Source of the DNA: Raphanus sativus | Taxonomy: Eukaryota; Streptophyta; Magnoliopsida; Brassicales; Brassicaceae | NCBI RefSeq assembly: GCF_000801105.2 | Contig: NC_079515.1 | Location: forward strand, 29,225,407-29,289,406 | Length of the DNA stretch: 64,000 nt | Reading direction: 5' to 3' | In this document: piece by piece, positions 29,901 to 48,788 of the stretch | How the letters are laid out: each line of letters starts with the position of its first letter | How positions within the stretch are numbered: the stretch's first letter is position 1 | Translations under genes and position numbers: made by a program | The notes under the pieces: generated by a model | Seen by the model: only the letters and a program-made list of their open reading frames with translations | Database searches by the model: none | What the model was told of the DNA's origin: nothing

Positions 29901-31191
29901 AGAAAAACCGTTAAAATATCTAAAGTAGTAATAAATCCCATCAAAAATTGATTTTATAGAAAGTTCATATATTCTCGATCTCCAGGAAAAGTAAAAATTT
30001 GATCCATTTATAATCTTTGGACAGTTGAACTAATGAATTGTCCATTTTTAAATTACAACAAAAAGTGTAGGTTGTTAACAAAAGTTCAAAAATACAAATG
30101 CATATAATATACCACTTATTAACTTTATTTTTCCTATGCTAGAGAAATAACATTAATGAACCAGCAAATATTAGAAAAAACACTAATTATTGTTAACCAA
30201 GGAAATTCATTTGTGGTAAAGACAAGATACACCAGAACGCATATTCAAAAAATATATAAATAAAAATATAATTGAATTTTTTTGAGAACGAATACTTGTC
30301 AATTAAAAAAATAATATGTATTCCAAATTTATCCAAATCTGTTTTTCGGTAATATATTAATAAGGTAAACCCATGCTTCAAGTTGTTTTATGCCATAAAT
30401 AAACTCGAACAGTCAAAAATATTTTGGACAGACAGATTCACATCTCTTACAACTAACACAATCATGGGTTTTTGGAGCAGAAACTATTTGCTTAGCTTTA
30501 CATCCATCCCAAGATATCATTTCAAATACGTTTATAGAACATGCTCGGACATGCTGACTATATTCTATACATATATCATAAATTTTACTGAATGTGACAT
30601 AGGATCTATAGCTTTTTGAGTGTCACAAATTTTCAATCTAGTAAACTTATAACTAAAATAATATAGTACATTAAAATACTTGACGAAGCAATGATTTCCT
30701 TTAATAAAATCTTTTTTAATGAATTCTAGCTCAATTGATTAAAAAATGGGGTTAAAACACTTTGATTTCTTAGATTTTCAAATCTAATCTAGTATATCAT
30801 AATATATTATATATACAAATCGAAACCTATATTATTTATTTATTTATTCTACTTATTTAATTAGGTTGATTGTTGATGCAAATTGATTTTCTGTTTCGAT
30901 AATTTTACAAGACTATAGCTAGTCATTGGATAAAATGACACTTAACTGCACCATAGTATAAAATATGTGCTAATTGTTAATAAAGATTTATGTATTTAAA
31001 CTTATTATAACAAATATAATGACTATAATATAAAATATTAATATTTTCAAGTTAAATTTGAATTTTTTTTCTTTTTTTAAAAGATAACTTTTTGTCGGAA
31101 AAATATAATATTTTTAAACTTCAAATATGTAATTTTGTAAATTTAAAATGCTCTATATAAAAAGATAAAAAGACAAAAATAACACAAAACC

Positions 31192-31437
31192 AAGTTTTTG
31201 TCACAAAATAGCATCAAAAAAGGAAAATGACCAAAATAAGTTTTATGAAAAAGGTAAATATGCATTTATAACTTTTGGATTAATTAATCTAAGATTTAAA
31301 GTTTAGAGTTAAGAGGTGTGGTTTTAGGAATATGTTTAAAATTTTAAAATTAAATATTAAATATTAAAATTTTCAAAATAAAAAAAAAGATTATTTTGTT
31401 CATTTTATTTTTGAGTATTATTTTGTGACAAAAACTT
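31192..31437. mobile_element. MITE-like element with 19-bp perfect inverted repeats
   Basis: aagtttttgtcacaaaata at 31192-31210 is the exact reverse complement of tattttgtgacaaaaactt at 31419-31437. The 246-bp interior is AT-rich and noncoding. No clear target-site duplication is visible beside the repeats. The element's core (gtttagagttaagaggtgtgg) resembles a dispersed repeat I associate with Brassicaceae intergenic DNA. Confidence 0.6.
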
Positions 31438-31909
31438 AAAAAGTGATATCCGAGAGAATTGCCATATAAAAACCCCTAATTTAAGCTGCAAAACTTTTCG
31501 TGGGGATATGTGTTGAGCGAAGATTTGATCGGCCAAAAAAAATCAAGAGTTGCAATCAGGTAGCTCGTTTGGACCAACGTCTTCAAATCCGAGCAAATTG
31601 AAATCATCAAAATGACCATTAAGTCGCGTCGCCATTGGTTCCACTTCCGTAAAGAAATCAAGATCAGCCCGTTTGCCCTCTTCACAAGACACCAAGATCA
31701 AGTATATGTACAGCAAAGTTGAATCTCAAATAGCAAATCGAAAAAAAACTGAGAAGTTTGAAGTGATAAGTTAATATAGTAAAACGACAAAGTTAAAGGA
31801 AATACAACATCCAACGATAACTTAGATATGTAAATGGGAGTATACAATGATATCGAATGAGTAAGTTAGTTCTTCCCTAACAGATAATGTAATCTCCCGA
31901 TCGACCCAA

Positions 31910-38545
<6,636 letters not shown>

Positions 38546-38680
38546 GATTGCGGCCACTGAAGAGGAAAGAGAAGCGAATGTATGTGCGAGAAGGTTGCCT
38601 GGCGGAAAAAGAGTGAGAGCGTAAACCTTATAATTGAAGAAATCAGCGGAAAAAGAAAACAGGAAGAAAAAATGGTGCAA
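38546..38680 (-). other. In-frame N-terminal extension of AlaRS (mitochondrial presequence)
   Basis: An ATG at 38680 lies 45 codons upstream of the main start (38545) in the same frame with no stop between. The extension is hydrophobic with Arg-poor, Ser/Ala-rich character ([15 protein letters not shown] just before the second Met). Arabidopsis AlaRS is known to use two in-frame starts to make mitochondrial and cytosolic forms, and this matches that layout. Because the body carries stops, the extension may be relict. Confidence 0.55.
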
Positions 38681-40405
38681 AAGGAGCCGTCGAGTTTATA
38701 AACCTTAAGGAAGAAGACGACCTAAAAGAAGTAAATACCCTTCACCTAAACATAAACTACTAAAAACATGCTAAAATGCACCCGCGTAACTTCGAACCTA
38801 GGAGGCTGGGTTTTCAAAAGCCGAGTCACTACGTCAAGTGCTTTTTTGTTTGTTTTTTGTTTTTTTTTTTTGGTTTTTGGAAACCTGTATTTCAATTGAT
38901 ATATATATATATATATATAAATGATAAATCTATAACCACAAAAACATAAAATGCCCTAAAAAAAATCCTGATTAATCCTCTTATACCCGATTTTTCTAAT
39001 GAGTAAAGTGTTATAATATAGTTTAAAATGTTTCGATGTATTATAAATTAGGGGTTGACCCAAAGAAGTGAGTTTATAATAAAATTATTTAATATAAAAT
39101 ATATTTTGATTTTATTGAGCATTTTAAAATTTCTTTATATTGAACATGATAAGTTTAATTTTTTTCAATCGTATTGTAAATTAAAAATAAACTTTGTTGG
39201 TTTGACTTGAAACAACTACTAATGTTATTTTTATGACAACACAAAAAGGGTTTAAAAATATAATGGTTTATATTTATTCTTTTGATTTTTTTTCATTTTG
39301 ATGTAGTTGAAGAATTTATAAAAATAAGTAATATATTTTCTCAGAGTTTTAAATTATAATATTATTACACTAATTAACTTTGTCACGATAATAAATTAAT
39401 CCACCTCTGAATAAATCAATTGAAAATATAGGGCAATGTGATAGAATTATAAATTATAGTTTAATGTACTATATAATTAGTTTCCATAAAAGTTAAATAA
39501 AAATTTATAATGAAATTTGATTTAAATTTTAGAGTTTTAGTAGTTATGTTTTGTAGATTATTTTAGCATTTGTTGAACTTTGTTTTACAAAAAAAAAATT
39601 GTTGGAATTTTGCTCATGCTAGTTGAGAATATTTTTATATATTAAGTTTAATAAATTAATAGAAAAAATAAATTTCTAACAGAATTTTACTTGAGCTTTA
39701 TACCTCATCATAACAAATAATTTATCTCTTCAAAGAGAAAACAAAAAGAAGTATCTCAGTTTTTTAATCATTTCAATGTTGGCTATATTGGTGCTGGCTT
39801 ATTCTTTGTTTGGGTCATTGTTTACGTAATAGTAATAGTTTGATATTGTTGGGGATTAGAATGTTGAATTTTCGTGGATGTTGTACTACTTCTTTTTAAT
39901 ATGTTGGGAATTAAGAAAGTTGGATTGTCGCATATGTTGTAATGTTTTCCTTTAAATATATAAAGGATGTATTTAGTCAAAAAAATATATATAAAGGATG
40001 TAAAGTATATATGTAGGATAAGAGATAAGAATACAGTAACCATTCAATATATGATTACCATACTATTCATTCTTTTATTCAGGAATTGAACCTTTTATTA
40101 TATATATACAGTAAAAATCTTTGAATAAGAAATTGATTTATTCATTTATATAATTTATATTATAAATGATAAATTGAGCTATTTATATTAGTAAGGCTTT
40201 AAAATACAACAATTGCATATATTAAATCGCAAGTAACTTTAAATTTCAGAATACATAGAGTAGCAAAAGTAAAGATAAATACAACAAAGACTATTAAATT
40301 AATCATCTGGTAAATCATTTTTAGATGCACCAAGATCATTAAAATATTGCCAAAACCGAAATATAGCGAATGATAGATTCTTAACATCGGTACTGATCAT
40401 TGTTC
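38681..40405. other. AT-rich spacer
   Basis: No gene seen. It contains an (AT)n microsatellite at about 38899-38919 and long A/T runs; the first part is the upstream flank of the AlaRS copy. The last part would be the 3' flank of the Vta1-domain gene. Confidence 0.4.
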
Positions 40406-42616
40406 TCAAGAAGAAGAAAAAAAATCGTACGGATTACGCTTTTGCAAAATCCTTGTTTGTTCACCCTCCATAAATGAAAGAATATGCGGATTTTGTATAG
40501 AACTCAAGTCCAGCAATAATATTTTGTTTTCTTCTCCAATTTCTTTGAGTGCGTAGGTCTTACTTTGAATATCCAGAAACTGTTGTCTTTGTTCGTGTGT
40601 CTTCTTCAGTTGCTCTAGAAGTTGTTTATTTCCTTCTTTTATAGTGTTGATAAGAATAGATATTTGATCAACACTTTCTCTTTTTAATTTGGATTCTTTA
40701 ACTCCATTTGGTTGTTGAGATGGGTATCCCTGAATAATGTCAGCATCGTCATCCAAGGCACATAGAATCTGAATTCTTTCTTTGACCTTTGTGTGGGCTT
40801 TCAAAATCTACGACCAAGAAACAAACAATGAGAAACAAGTGAGCCAATAACTTGATAACCCAATTCAAGGATGCTTCCATGAAAGCTTGGCTTAAAACCT
40901 ATAAGAACAAAAGTGAAAGATTTCACAAGAAACTATCTACCATCAGATTCGCCTCATCATCCATTTCTACATCAGCAGCCTTTAAAACTTCAAAGAGAAC
41001 AGCATACGTTTGATATGCCCTTTTAAGTTGAGCACTACAAGGCAAAAACAAATTATGTATTTATGAATGAACGGCAAAGAAAGATAGACTGCGGATCATA
41101 GTAACATTTCCATCAACCACATACCGGTCAGCTTTGTCAGCACCGTCTAGCAAAGGCTGAATATATGTCTCGTTGTAATGTTGATAAAAACTGTGCATTT
41201 CCCATGCATCACTACCCTTTTGCCTTCCTGCAAGACTTGTTTCATTGTCCTGCACAAGTTTAATAAACATAACAAAACTGACACATAAACCCCATGCACC
41301 AAACGGAAACTAAAGTAAAGTATATTAAGAGATGATACCTGATCTAAGCGTTGAAGAAGCGCATTCTTAAACTGGCGAACACCACGACCACTTGACGTTG
41401 GATCAAGTCTGTGTGCTTTCTCAAACGCATAAAAACGACCTGAAAAAATAAATAATAATTTTTGTTGACAAAATCATTTGAGATGATCAAATTATCAGGG
41501 GTTTTTAACATTTTTTCCAACTCACATAAGTAAGCAACACGAGGGTTACTAGCTTCTACTTCATTGGCTACACGGAGGATCGGAGCAATCTCCTCCACAA
41601 GTGACGATGGCACCACTTCACTGTCCAGAGTAACCATTCCGAGTGGGATGTTTAATTGGTTAACCTCAGGAAATTTCATTATATCCTGATTTGGAGTATC
41701 AGGATCAAGGGGAGGAATGTTGTAAAGCATGTCGATTTGGCTTTTTTCTTCAACCTTTTTGCCAGCAAAAAGAAAAAGGATGAACCGAAACAAATGAGCC
41801 AAAAGTTGGTTTCCTCCATGAAAACAGGGCTAAAGACCTGCATAATAACAGAAGTACTAACAATAAATTCTCACCTCGTCAGCCAGTTCCACATCTTCTG
41901 TCTGATTAACAGCCTTCACAACTTCAAAGAGAACAACAGAAGTTTGATATGCCTTCGTAAGTTGAGCACTAGGAAAAAAAAAATGAAAAACCCACATAAA
42001 AAATTAAACATAAAACAGGGGTCCAAACAAAACAGTTCTATGAAACACAAACCGGTCATCTTTGTCAGCAGTATTGAGCAAAGCCTGGATGTATTTCTTG
42101 TAGTAGTGTTGATAGAAACGTTTCATTTCGATGGCGTCACTCTTATTCCTTCCTGCAAGAGTTCTTTCATTCTCCTGCTCAAGTTTAACAAAATTAGATC
42201 AACTGGCACAATCCCCATGCAGCAAGAAATTTTGAGGGCAAGCCCACATCAAAATGAAAGTCTAAAGTAAAGTAAATGAAGTGATGATAATACATGTTCC
42301 AAGCGCTGAATAATCGCAGTTTTGAACTGGCGAACACCACGACCATTTGATGAGGGATCAACCTTGCATGACTTCTCAAACGCATAAAAACGACCTGAAA
42401 AAAATAAATAATAATTTTTGTTCACAAAATCTTTTGAGACGATCAAATTATCAGGGGTTCTTAACATTATTTCAACTCACATAAGTAAGCAACACGTGGG
42501 TTACTAGCTTCTACTTCATTAGCTACACTGAGGATCGGAGCAATCTCAACAAGTGACGATGGCACCACTTCACTGTCCAGCATAGCCTCATTGAGATTGC
42601 CAGCAGTTTGAGACAT
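40406..42616 (-). CDS. Tandem Vta1-like (callose synthase N-terminal) domain protein
   Basis: Nine exons (42616-42481, 42394-42294, 42174-42053, 41968-41875, 41754-41526, 41439-41339, 41249-41125, 41034-40941, 40807-40406) join in frame at GT-AG sites and predict 467 residues. The protein has two copies of the N-terminal domain of plant callose synthases (GSL/CalS). Each copy shows [41 protein letters not shown] and FYQHY..YIQ.LL..ADK.DR. Copy B has the [14 protein letters not shown] linker found in real synthases. No glucan synthase or membrane segments exist anywhere nearby. The last 133 residues do not continue a synthase; the helical tail ending [16 protein letters not shown] loosely resembles NAM/trihelix-associated C-termini of transposon-related proteins. 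Possible roles in Vta1-type ESCRT contacts are speculative. Confidence 0.7.
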
Positions 42617-45374
42617 CTTCTAAATCCTCCAAAAAAAACTATAAAAACAAATTAGATGAAGTCTTCTTCAAGCATAAAGAGCTTCTAGATCACCATTAAG
42701 AACAAACTTTGAGAACTACATGAACTAAAACTAAAGAGAAAATCGTAAGTTCCTGAAAGAGAAAAGACAGAGACTGCAACTAAGTCACGCAGCAAAAAGA
42801 AAGAAAGAAAGAGCAAATACATATGCTTCCGAAATCAAAACTACAAGCAAACTCAGAGATTAATGATCACCTAAAGGAGATAGAAGGACACAAGAAACGT
42901 ATGGTCAAGCTGCGATCGAACATAACGACATGAAAGATATAGAGAGAAGACAGTCTGGCGCTGATGTTTTTATTCTTTTTAAAAATGTATTGTTTTTTTT
43001 TTTTTGCTTAACAAAAGAAAAATGTATAGTTGCAACATTTTTATTTCAACGAGTCGTTGAATGTCAACGACATCACCGATCCATATTCCACTGTCTTTTT
43101 TGAGGATGACAAACTTTTATTATTCTCATCATTGATTGAATTGAACATGAAATACGGAAATTTTCATTCAGTTTTTAAGTTTTTTTTTACACAAATCATA
43201 AATTGATATAGTCTGGTACGAATCCAACAGCATGATACTTCATATTTTGATATATACATATATTGGATGACATGAAGGAATTTAATAAACAGATTTGATC
43301 ATATATAGTGTAAAAATTTAAGACTAAATTCATTGTAAGGCTATTTCCAAAGTCTTACCAGTGATAGAGAAACTTTATAATAAAATTAAGTTTTCCTCCG
43401 GTAATTCTCTATTTTTAGAACGAAAAATAAAACAGTAGAACAAAAATTAAATGCTCTAATTATAGAGTAAACCTATTTTTATTGTATTATAGACCAGAAA
43501 ATGAAGTCGTTGGATGAAAGTCTTTTGATATAAATTCTATTTTAAAGAGAGAATTTTAAAGAAAGAATATAATGAGATTGGAGTGTTCTACCTAATTCTT
43601 TGTTTTTTTTGCTCTGCGTATTTTAGTTCTTTTGAGAAAAAGATTCCCGCGTAGATTGTTAGTTGTTTGAATAAATAATGATTTCCAACTAACCACATCA
43701 CGAGAGGTTGTATAATTACGCAGCCAGCCAATGATGCTCATTTTGTAAGACCAAGGCTCTCTTTCTTTATCTTTTTTTGGTCTAAAATCTTTATCTTATC
43801 TTAGCTGTTAGAAATAATTGGTTCATAATGGAGGACAAGCAGTGCTATCACCTCAAAGTACAACCTCGTGCCTTTCCGTGTTTTATTGAGAAAGAAAGAT
43901 GGATATAGTTCCAATTATGGATTAAGAGCATCGTTAGATAGAAGGGGAGTAGTAAATGTCAAGGGCTAGCAGAAAAGTGAAAAGAAATAAGAGAAAAAAG
44001 ATGAATGCTGTAAGATGGTTGAGAACTAGTAAACCTTGGATACACAATTCAATGAAGGTGACTACAAAAAGGAGAGAACTTGAATTTGTCCAAACAGAGA
44101 TAGACAAATGTACATCTATCCACATCAAGATGATATTAGTAGTAGAGGAAGACCGCTGGAGTACTATGGATTTTAGGTAAGCCAAGAGAATGTGATCTTC
44201 ATAAGTTGAAAGAAATGGTAAGGAAAATGGCTTGTGAACACAATTTTATATAAATATTAAGGGATGAAAACCTTAATCCGGACAAGTCACTTGTGTCGAT
44301 GCAAAGAAATATGAAGGAGAGATGACGACCAATAATGAAAAATTGTTACTGAAGCAAGGAGAGAAGTATTGAGATGGGAAGATAATAAGTAATGCTAAGA
44401 GATTAGTTGGATGGTAAAAGACCAATTGTCAAGCATTTTGAACTGTCAGAATTAGAGAAGCACTCAAATTGTTCGATTAGGATTTTTGTAGGAATCGTTA
44501 ACTCAAAAGGACACTTTAGAAATCTGGTGGATTTGAAATGTTAATAGGTCAGCCGAAAAAGAATCTTCATCGAACGAATGAATGGGAACACAAGGAACAT
44601 CAAATAGAGTTAGAAAAATAGCCTGTGGGAAGGAAAACATAAGACAGATGGTTGATGATATGACTAGTATGGAAAGGTTGTATGAGGTATAACATTTGAA
44701 GGAAAACATAAGGCGGATGGTTTGATTATTTAAGTTTTACTGAATTTGACTCGCTATTTTTTTTTCTAACACCAAATACTTACATTAAAATTAAAGGCCC
44801 AATGGATGAAGACGGTTACAACCGGAGTGATCCTTGACGGTAAAACGATAAACAAAAACTAAGACATGACGAAAAATAAATGTGGCTAAGAAGAGAAGAG
44901 ACCTGTAGAGAAACTTCACTTGTAGTCTTAAAACCTGCGTTCGAAGGTTAAAGAACCCACCTACTGGGTTTTGAAAACAAGAGATCCGCGAACCTCCATG
45001 GAAGATACTAGCTCGAGTGAAAGGGTCGCAGAAACGACTCTGTGAAGAACCATCGATGTTTGAGATGGCGTAATATAATGGTGACGCAGCGGTGACATAA
45101 TAGCAAACAAATCTGGCGATTTCACACTCTTGCACAGTGGTTTCAGCAATAGGAAAGAGATGGGAATACCGTAAAACCGACTCTGTGAATTCGACTTGCT
45201 TATAATATGATTTTGAAGTGTATAAAACATTATTGTTATAGAAATTTTTTTAAACTAACTTTATATTTGAAAAAGAAAAGTGGAAGCTGAGTTTCTTATA
45301 AGAACTTACATGATTTGAAAAGATGAAAGTAATAAATACAATGTTATAATAAATTACTCTAGAAAGCATAGAAC
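42617..45374. other. Intergenic DNA without recognised genes
   Basis: 42617-42960 is the upstream flank of the Vta1-domain gene. Beyond that the DNA is AT-rich. Short open frames at 43956-44180 (+) and 45135-44791 (-) have no recognisable motif. The region 43950-44750 is purine-rich on the plus strand and contains a near-duplicated phrase, gaaggaaaacataag.c.gatgg, at about 44635 and 44698. It may be an old decayed coding sequence, but I cannot identify it. Confidence 0.35.
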
Positions 45375-45784
45375 AACTCCTGTTACTCAGGGAATTTAAC
45401 AAGCGTATGGAGTTTGTCTCCTCACCTTTAATGGCTGAGGCACTGGCTCTTCGAGAAGCGGTTCTCACCTGCAGACGACTACACCTTACTTCTGTCCAGT
45501 TTGAATCTGATTCGTCTTCGCTCGTCAAGTGTATTGGATCGAAGGCTAAAGTGGACGAGCTGCATAGTATTGTCTCTGATATCCTGCAGTTCTCTTGTGA
45601 TTTTAGCTTTGTTTCTTTTGTTTGGATCCCTCGGGATGAAAACAGGGAGGCCGATTGCTTGGCAAAGATTGCCCTTAACTCTGATGTAGCTTTGGTGGTT
45701 GTGGAGCCTGTTAATGGCCTCAACTAACTTTTCCCCTTTGAATTAAATATGAGTTTCAAAAAAAAAAAAAAACTCCTGTTACTC
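45375..45784 (+). mobile_element. 5'-truncated LINE insertion with 14-bp target-site duplication
   Basis: aactcctgttactc occurs at 45375-45388 and again at 45771-45784. The 382 bp between them end in a run of about 13 A's, the mark of target-primed reverse transcription. The insert is the 3' end of an L1-type element and carries only the C-terminal RNase H-like domain. A perfect duplication and an open frame argue for a young insertion. Confidence 0.88.
45407..45727 (+). CDS. RNase H-like C-terminal fragment of a LINE polyprotein
   Basis: An open frame of 106 residues with the reverse-transcriptase-associated RNase H-like (RVT_3) pattern: AEALALREAVLTCRRL, FESDSSSLVKCI, then FVWIPRDENREADCLAK. 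These contain the Glu, Asp and final Asp positions of the fold, found at the end of plant L1-type reverse transcriptases. The reverse transcriptase and endonuclease are absent. The ATG is simply the first in the truncated frame, so this is a fragment, not an independent gene. Confidence 0.8.
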   Translation: MEFVSSPLMAEALALREAVLTCRRLHLTSVQFESDSSSLVKCIGSKAKVDELHSIVSDILQFSCDFSFVSFVWIPRDENREADCLAKIALNSDVALVVVEPVNGLN

Positions 45785-46573
45785 TGAAAATATAGACCCT
45801 AAATATTTTTGGGTTGAACCAAGCCAAATTTAAATATTTATGTGTTCTGTAAGTTTTGGGAAGGGCCAGAGTTGACATCTCTAGACGTAATGTCGTAACT
45901 TAGGTCACAAGACAGTCTTGTGACAAACCGACCTATCTGGAAATAAACTTCAAAATGTTTTATTTTTCTTACAACTTCCGTAGACTTTTTATTACATTCG
46001 AATGCAGTTATTTATTGAGACTTATCTTTTTCTAGTTATCTGACAGAGTCTGAACCAACGTAACCGGAAATAATCTTCAAATATATGTTGTTATCTTACA
46101 ACTTCCACATAGTCTTTATTTGTCAGTTAGCAGTTATCACTTATCACATTCAAATGCAACTATCGATTTGTTATTACAAGATTCTACTTTCGGATAGAGA
46201 CTGTCTTTTTTTTTTCTTTCTACGTACTTATCTTTTTACACAGTCTTGTGTAATAACGAATTAAGGGCGGAATTTGTCTAAGAAAAGAATAAAACATTCT
46301 ATAAAAAGACAGTCAAGTGTCCATTAAAACAGGGTTTAAGAACATAGTTAAAAAGAAAAGGAAAAAACAAGAACCGTTTCCCCTATTCGTAAGCCAAGAT
46401 ATATCTCTAACAGCTCAGATCACAATCCATACCTAATAATAGACAACGGGAAATCTCATATTTAAGAAGCTCACTAGCACCAAGTTTTGGATCATAAGCT
46501 CTCAAGTTTTTTGTTTGAATAACAAAGCAGAAGGCAATAATTACTAATAAAGCAAATAACTAATAAGTGAAGA
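45785..46573 (+). promoter_or_regulatory. Upstream region of the STP9-like gene
   Basis: No gene seen. The region contains repeated phrases such as acagtcttgtg and cttacaacttcc at spaced positions (45905-46260). It ends in an A-rich stretch before the ATG at 46574 that is a plausible 5' UTR. No strong TATA box is assigned. Confidence 0.4.
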
Positions 46574-48788
46574 ATGGCTGGAGGAGCCTTTGTATCAGAT
46601 GGTGGTGGTGGAGGAAGCTATGAAGGCGGAGTCACCGGCTTTGTCATCATCACATGTATTGTGGCCGCTATGGGAGGTCTCCTCTTCGGTTACGACCTCG
46701 GAATCTCAGGTCTGTAAAATCAAATCTGGTTTGTTTTTTTATATGGCCAATCTAGTTGCAAGTTAATGTAACGTGGTTTCTTTTGCAGGAGGAGTGACAT
46801 CAATGGAGGAGTTTTTGAGCAAGTTTTTCCCTGAAGTGGATAGGCAAATGCACAACGCTAAGGGCGAGACTGCTTACTGCAAATTCGATAACCAACTGCT
46901 CCAGTTGTTTACTTCCTCACTTTATCTCGCGGCCCTTGTGTCTTCCTTTGCAGCTTCGGTTGTGACAAGGAAGTACGGTCGCAAAGTCTCCATGTTTATT
47001 GGAGGTCTTGCTTTCCTCATTGGTGCCCTATTCAACGCATTTGCAGGGAACGTTGCGATGCTCATCATCGGTAGATTGTTGCTTGGAGTCGGTGTTGGGT
47101 TCGCTAATCAGGTGAGTCAACGTGGTTCTCATGTGGTTTAGATCCGACCAATAGGTTTCTCAATTTGGTTTCGTTTAGTTTTTTTTTGGTTTTTCTGGTT
47201 TTGGTTTGATTTATATATGGCTGACCGGTCAATCTTTTGTTTAGGTAGTACTTTCGAAATTACGATATTTTATCTAAATTATCCAAAAAACTGAATAAAA
47301 TAAGACCTAAACACAGTTTTTGGGGGATTTAGCCGATTCTTTTATTATCCGAATCAAATCCAATTGAGAACTGTCCCAACCAATTAATTCTTTTTAGTTC
47401 TTAAATGGATAGTAAACTCTTTACCTGAATCATATGATATTCGAAATAACCGATCCGAACCAAACTAATACCTGAAATGCCTCCTAATTCCAACAATTAG
47501 TTTCTCAATTTGATTTTGGTTTAGTTATTTTTCTTTTCTGGTTTTGGTTTTGGTTTTGGTTTTCTATATGACTGACCGGTCTTCTTTCTTTTTCTTCATC
47601 AGTCTACTCCGGTTTACCTCTCAGAGATGGCTCCTGCCAAGATCAGAGGAGCACTCAACATCGGATTCCAAATGGCTATAACTATCGGGATTCTGATTGC
47701 AAACCTGATTAACTATGGAACATCTCAAATGGCAAAGAACGGATGGAGAGTGTCATTAGGTCTAGCTGCTGTTCCAGCAGTTGTAATGGTCATAGGATCT
47801 TTTGTCTTGCCAGACACGCCAAACTCAATGCTCGAGAGAGGCAAGTATGAACAAGCGAGAGCGATGTTACAAAAGATTCGTGGAGCTGATAACGTCGACG
47901 AGGAGTTTCAAGATCTTTGCGATGCTTGTGAGGCTGCTAAAAAAGTGGAACACCCTTGGAAGAACCTTTTCCTACAAGCTAAATACAGACCTGCTCTTGC
48001 TTTCTGTTCTGCGATACCTTTCTTCCAGCAGTTCACCGGTATCAATGTGATCATGTTCTACGCTCCTGTTCTCTTTAAAACTCTCGGTTTCGCTGATGAT
48101 GCCTCGCTCATCTCTGCGGTTATCACCGGTGTGGTAAACGTTGTCTCTACCCTTGTCTCCATCTATGCGGTTGACAGGTATGGAAGAAGGATTCTCTTCC
48201 TTGAAGGTGGCATTCAAATGATCATTTGCCAGGTAAAACAAAAAATAAAACTGCTTCAAGGTTCTGTAATGATGCTTGCGTACCTCTTAACATGTGTTGG
48301 TTGTTTGATGGATCCATTTTTTGTAGATCATTGTTGGTACCTTGATTGGCTTGAAGTTTGGTACCACAGGATCAGGGACCTTGACACCTGCAACAGCAAA
48401 TTGGGTCCTAGCTTTCATATGCATATACGTTGCAGGGTTTGCATGGTCATGGGGTCCATTAGGATGGTTAGTACCAAGTGAGATCTGTCCGTTGGAAATC
48501 AGACCAGCGGGACAAGCCGTCAATGTTTCTGTCAACATGTTCTTCACTTTCCTCATTGGACAATTCTTTTTAACGATGCTTTGTCACATGAAGTTTGGTC
48601 TCTTCTACTTCTTTGGAGGAATGGTCCTGATCATGACCGTCTTCATCTACTTCTTGCTGCCGGAGACAAAAGGGGTTCCTATTGAAGAAATGGGAAGAGT
48701 GTGGAAGCAGCATCCCTTCTGGAAACGTTACATCCCAGATGATGCTGTTATTGGAGGAAGTGAACAGACTTCTGTCAAGGAGGTTTAA
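46574..48788 (+). CDS. STP9: Monosaccharide/H+ symporter, STP9-like
   Basis: Exons 46574-46709, 46789-47111, 47603-48232 and 48327-48788 encode 516 residues, the normal STP length. The protein is a 12-helix major facilitator that imports glucose-type sugars with protons at the plasma membrane. Visible family motifs are [16 protein letters not shown] after the first helix, VTRKYGRK in the loop between helices 2 and 3, [11 protein letters not shown] at the central loop, [17 protein letters not shown] in helix 7, VDRYGRR, and [11 protein letters not shown] after helix 12. Splicing is GT-AG in all three introns and the frame is intact. The symbol is from position next to the thioredoxin x remnant and overall likeness to Arabidopsis STP9, which is pollen-expressed and glucose-specific; other STPs are close relatives. 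Confidence 0.92.
47140..47585 (+). repeat. Direct repeat flanking STP9 intron 2
   Basis: Intron 2 (47112-47602) begins and ends with related blocks of about 90 bp. Both run from a gtttctcaattt segment through a long pyrimidine/ggtttt tract to a tgaccggtc segment (about 47144-47230 and 47500-47582). The middle 260 bp has an unrelated aaccgaa/ccgatcc-type sequence. It looks like an intron expanded by duplication or an old insertion. Confidence 0.55.

Larger units (their letters stand above)
29320..31909. other. Gene-free AT-rich spacer between TOR and the tRNA synthetase
   Basis: No coding region is supported. The DNA is AT-rich and repeat-laden; it contains the 197-bp duplication and the inverted-repeat element listed separately. 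In Arabidopsis roughly fifteen loci lie between TOR and the synthetase (recollection); I see no remnant of them here. Confidence 0.5.

Noticed and set aside
41656..42270. 204-codon plus-strand frame across the Vta1-domain gene
   Set aside because: Spans introns and exons of the minus-strand gene and has no recognisable content.
43956..44180. Lysine/arginine-rich 74-codon frame
   Set aside because: No family motif, no splice context, purine-rich DNA; likely chance.
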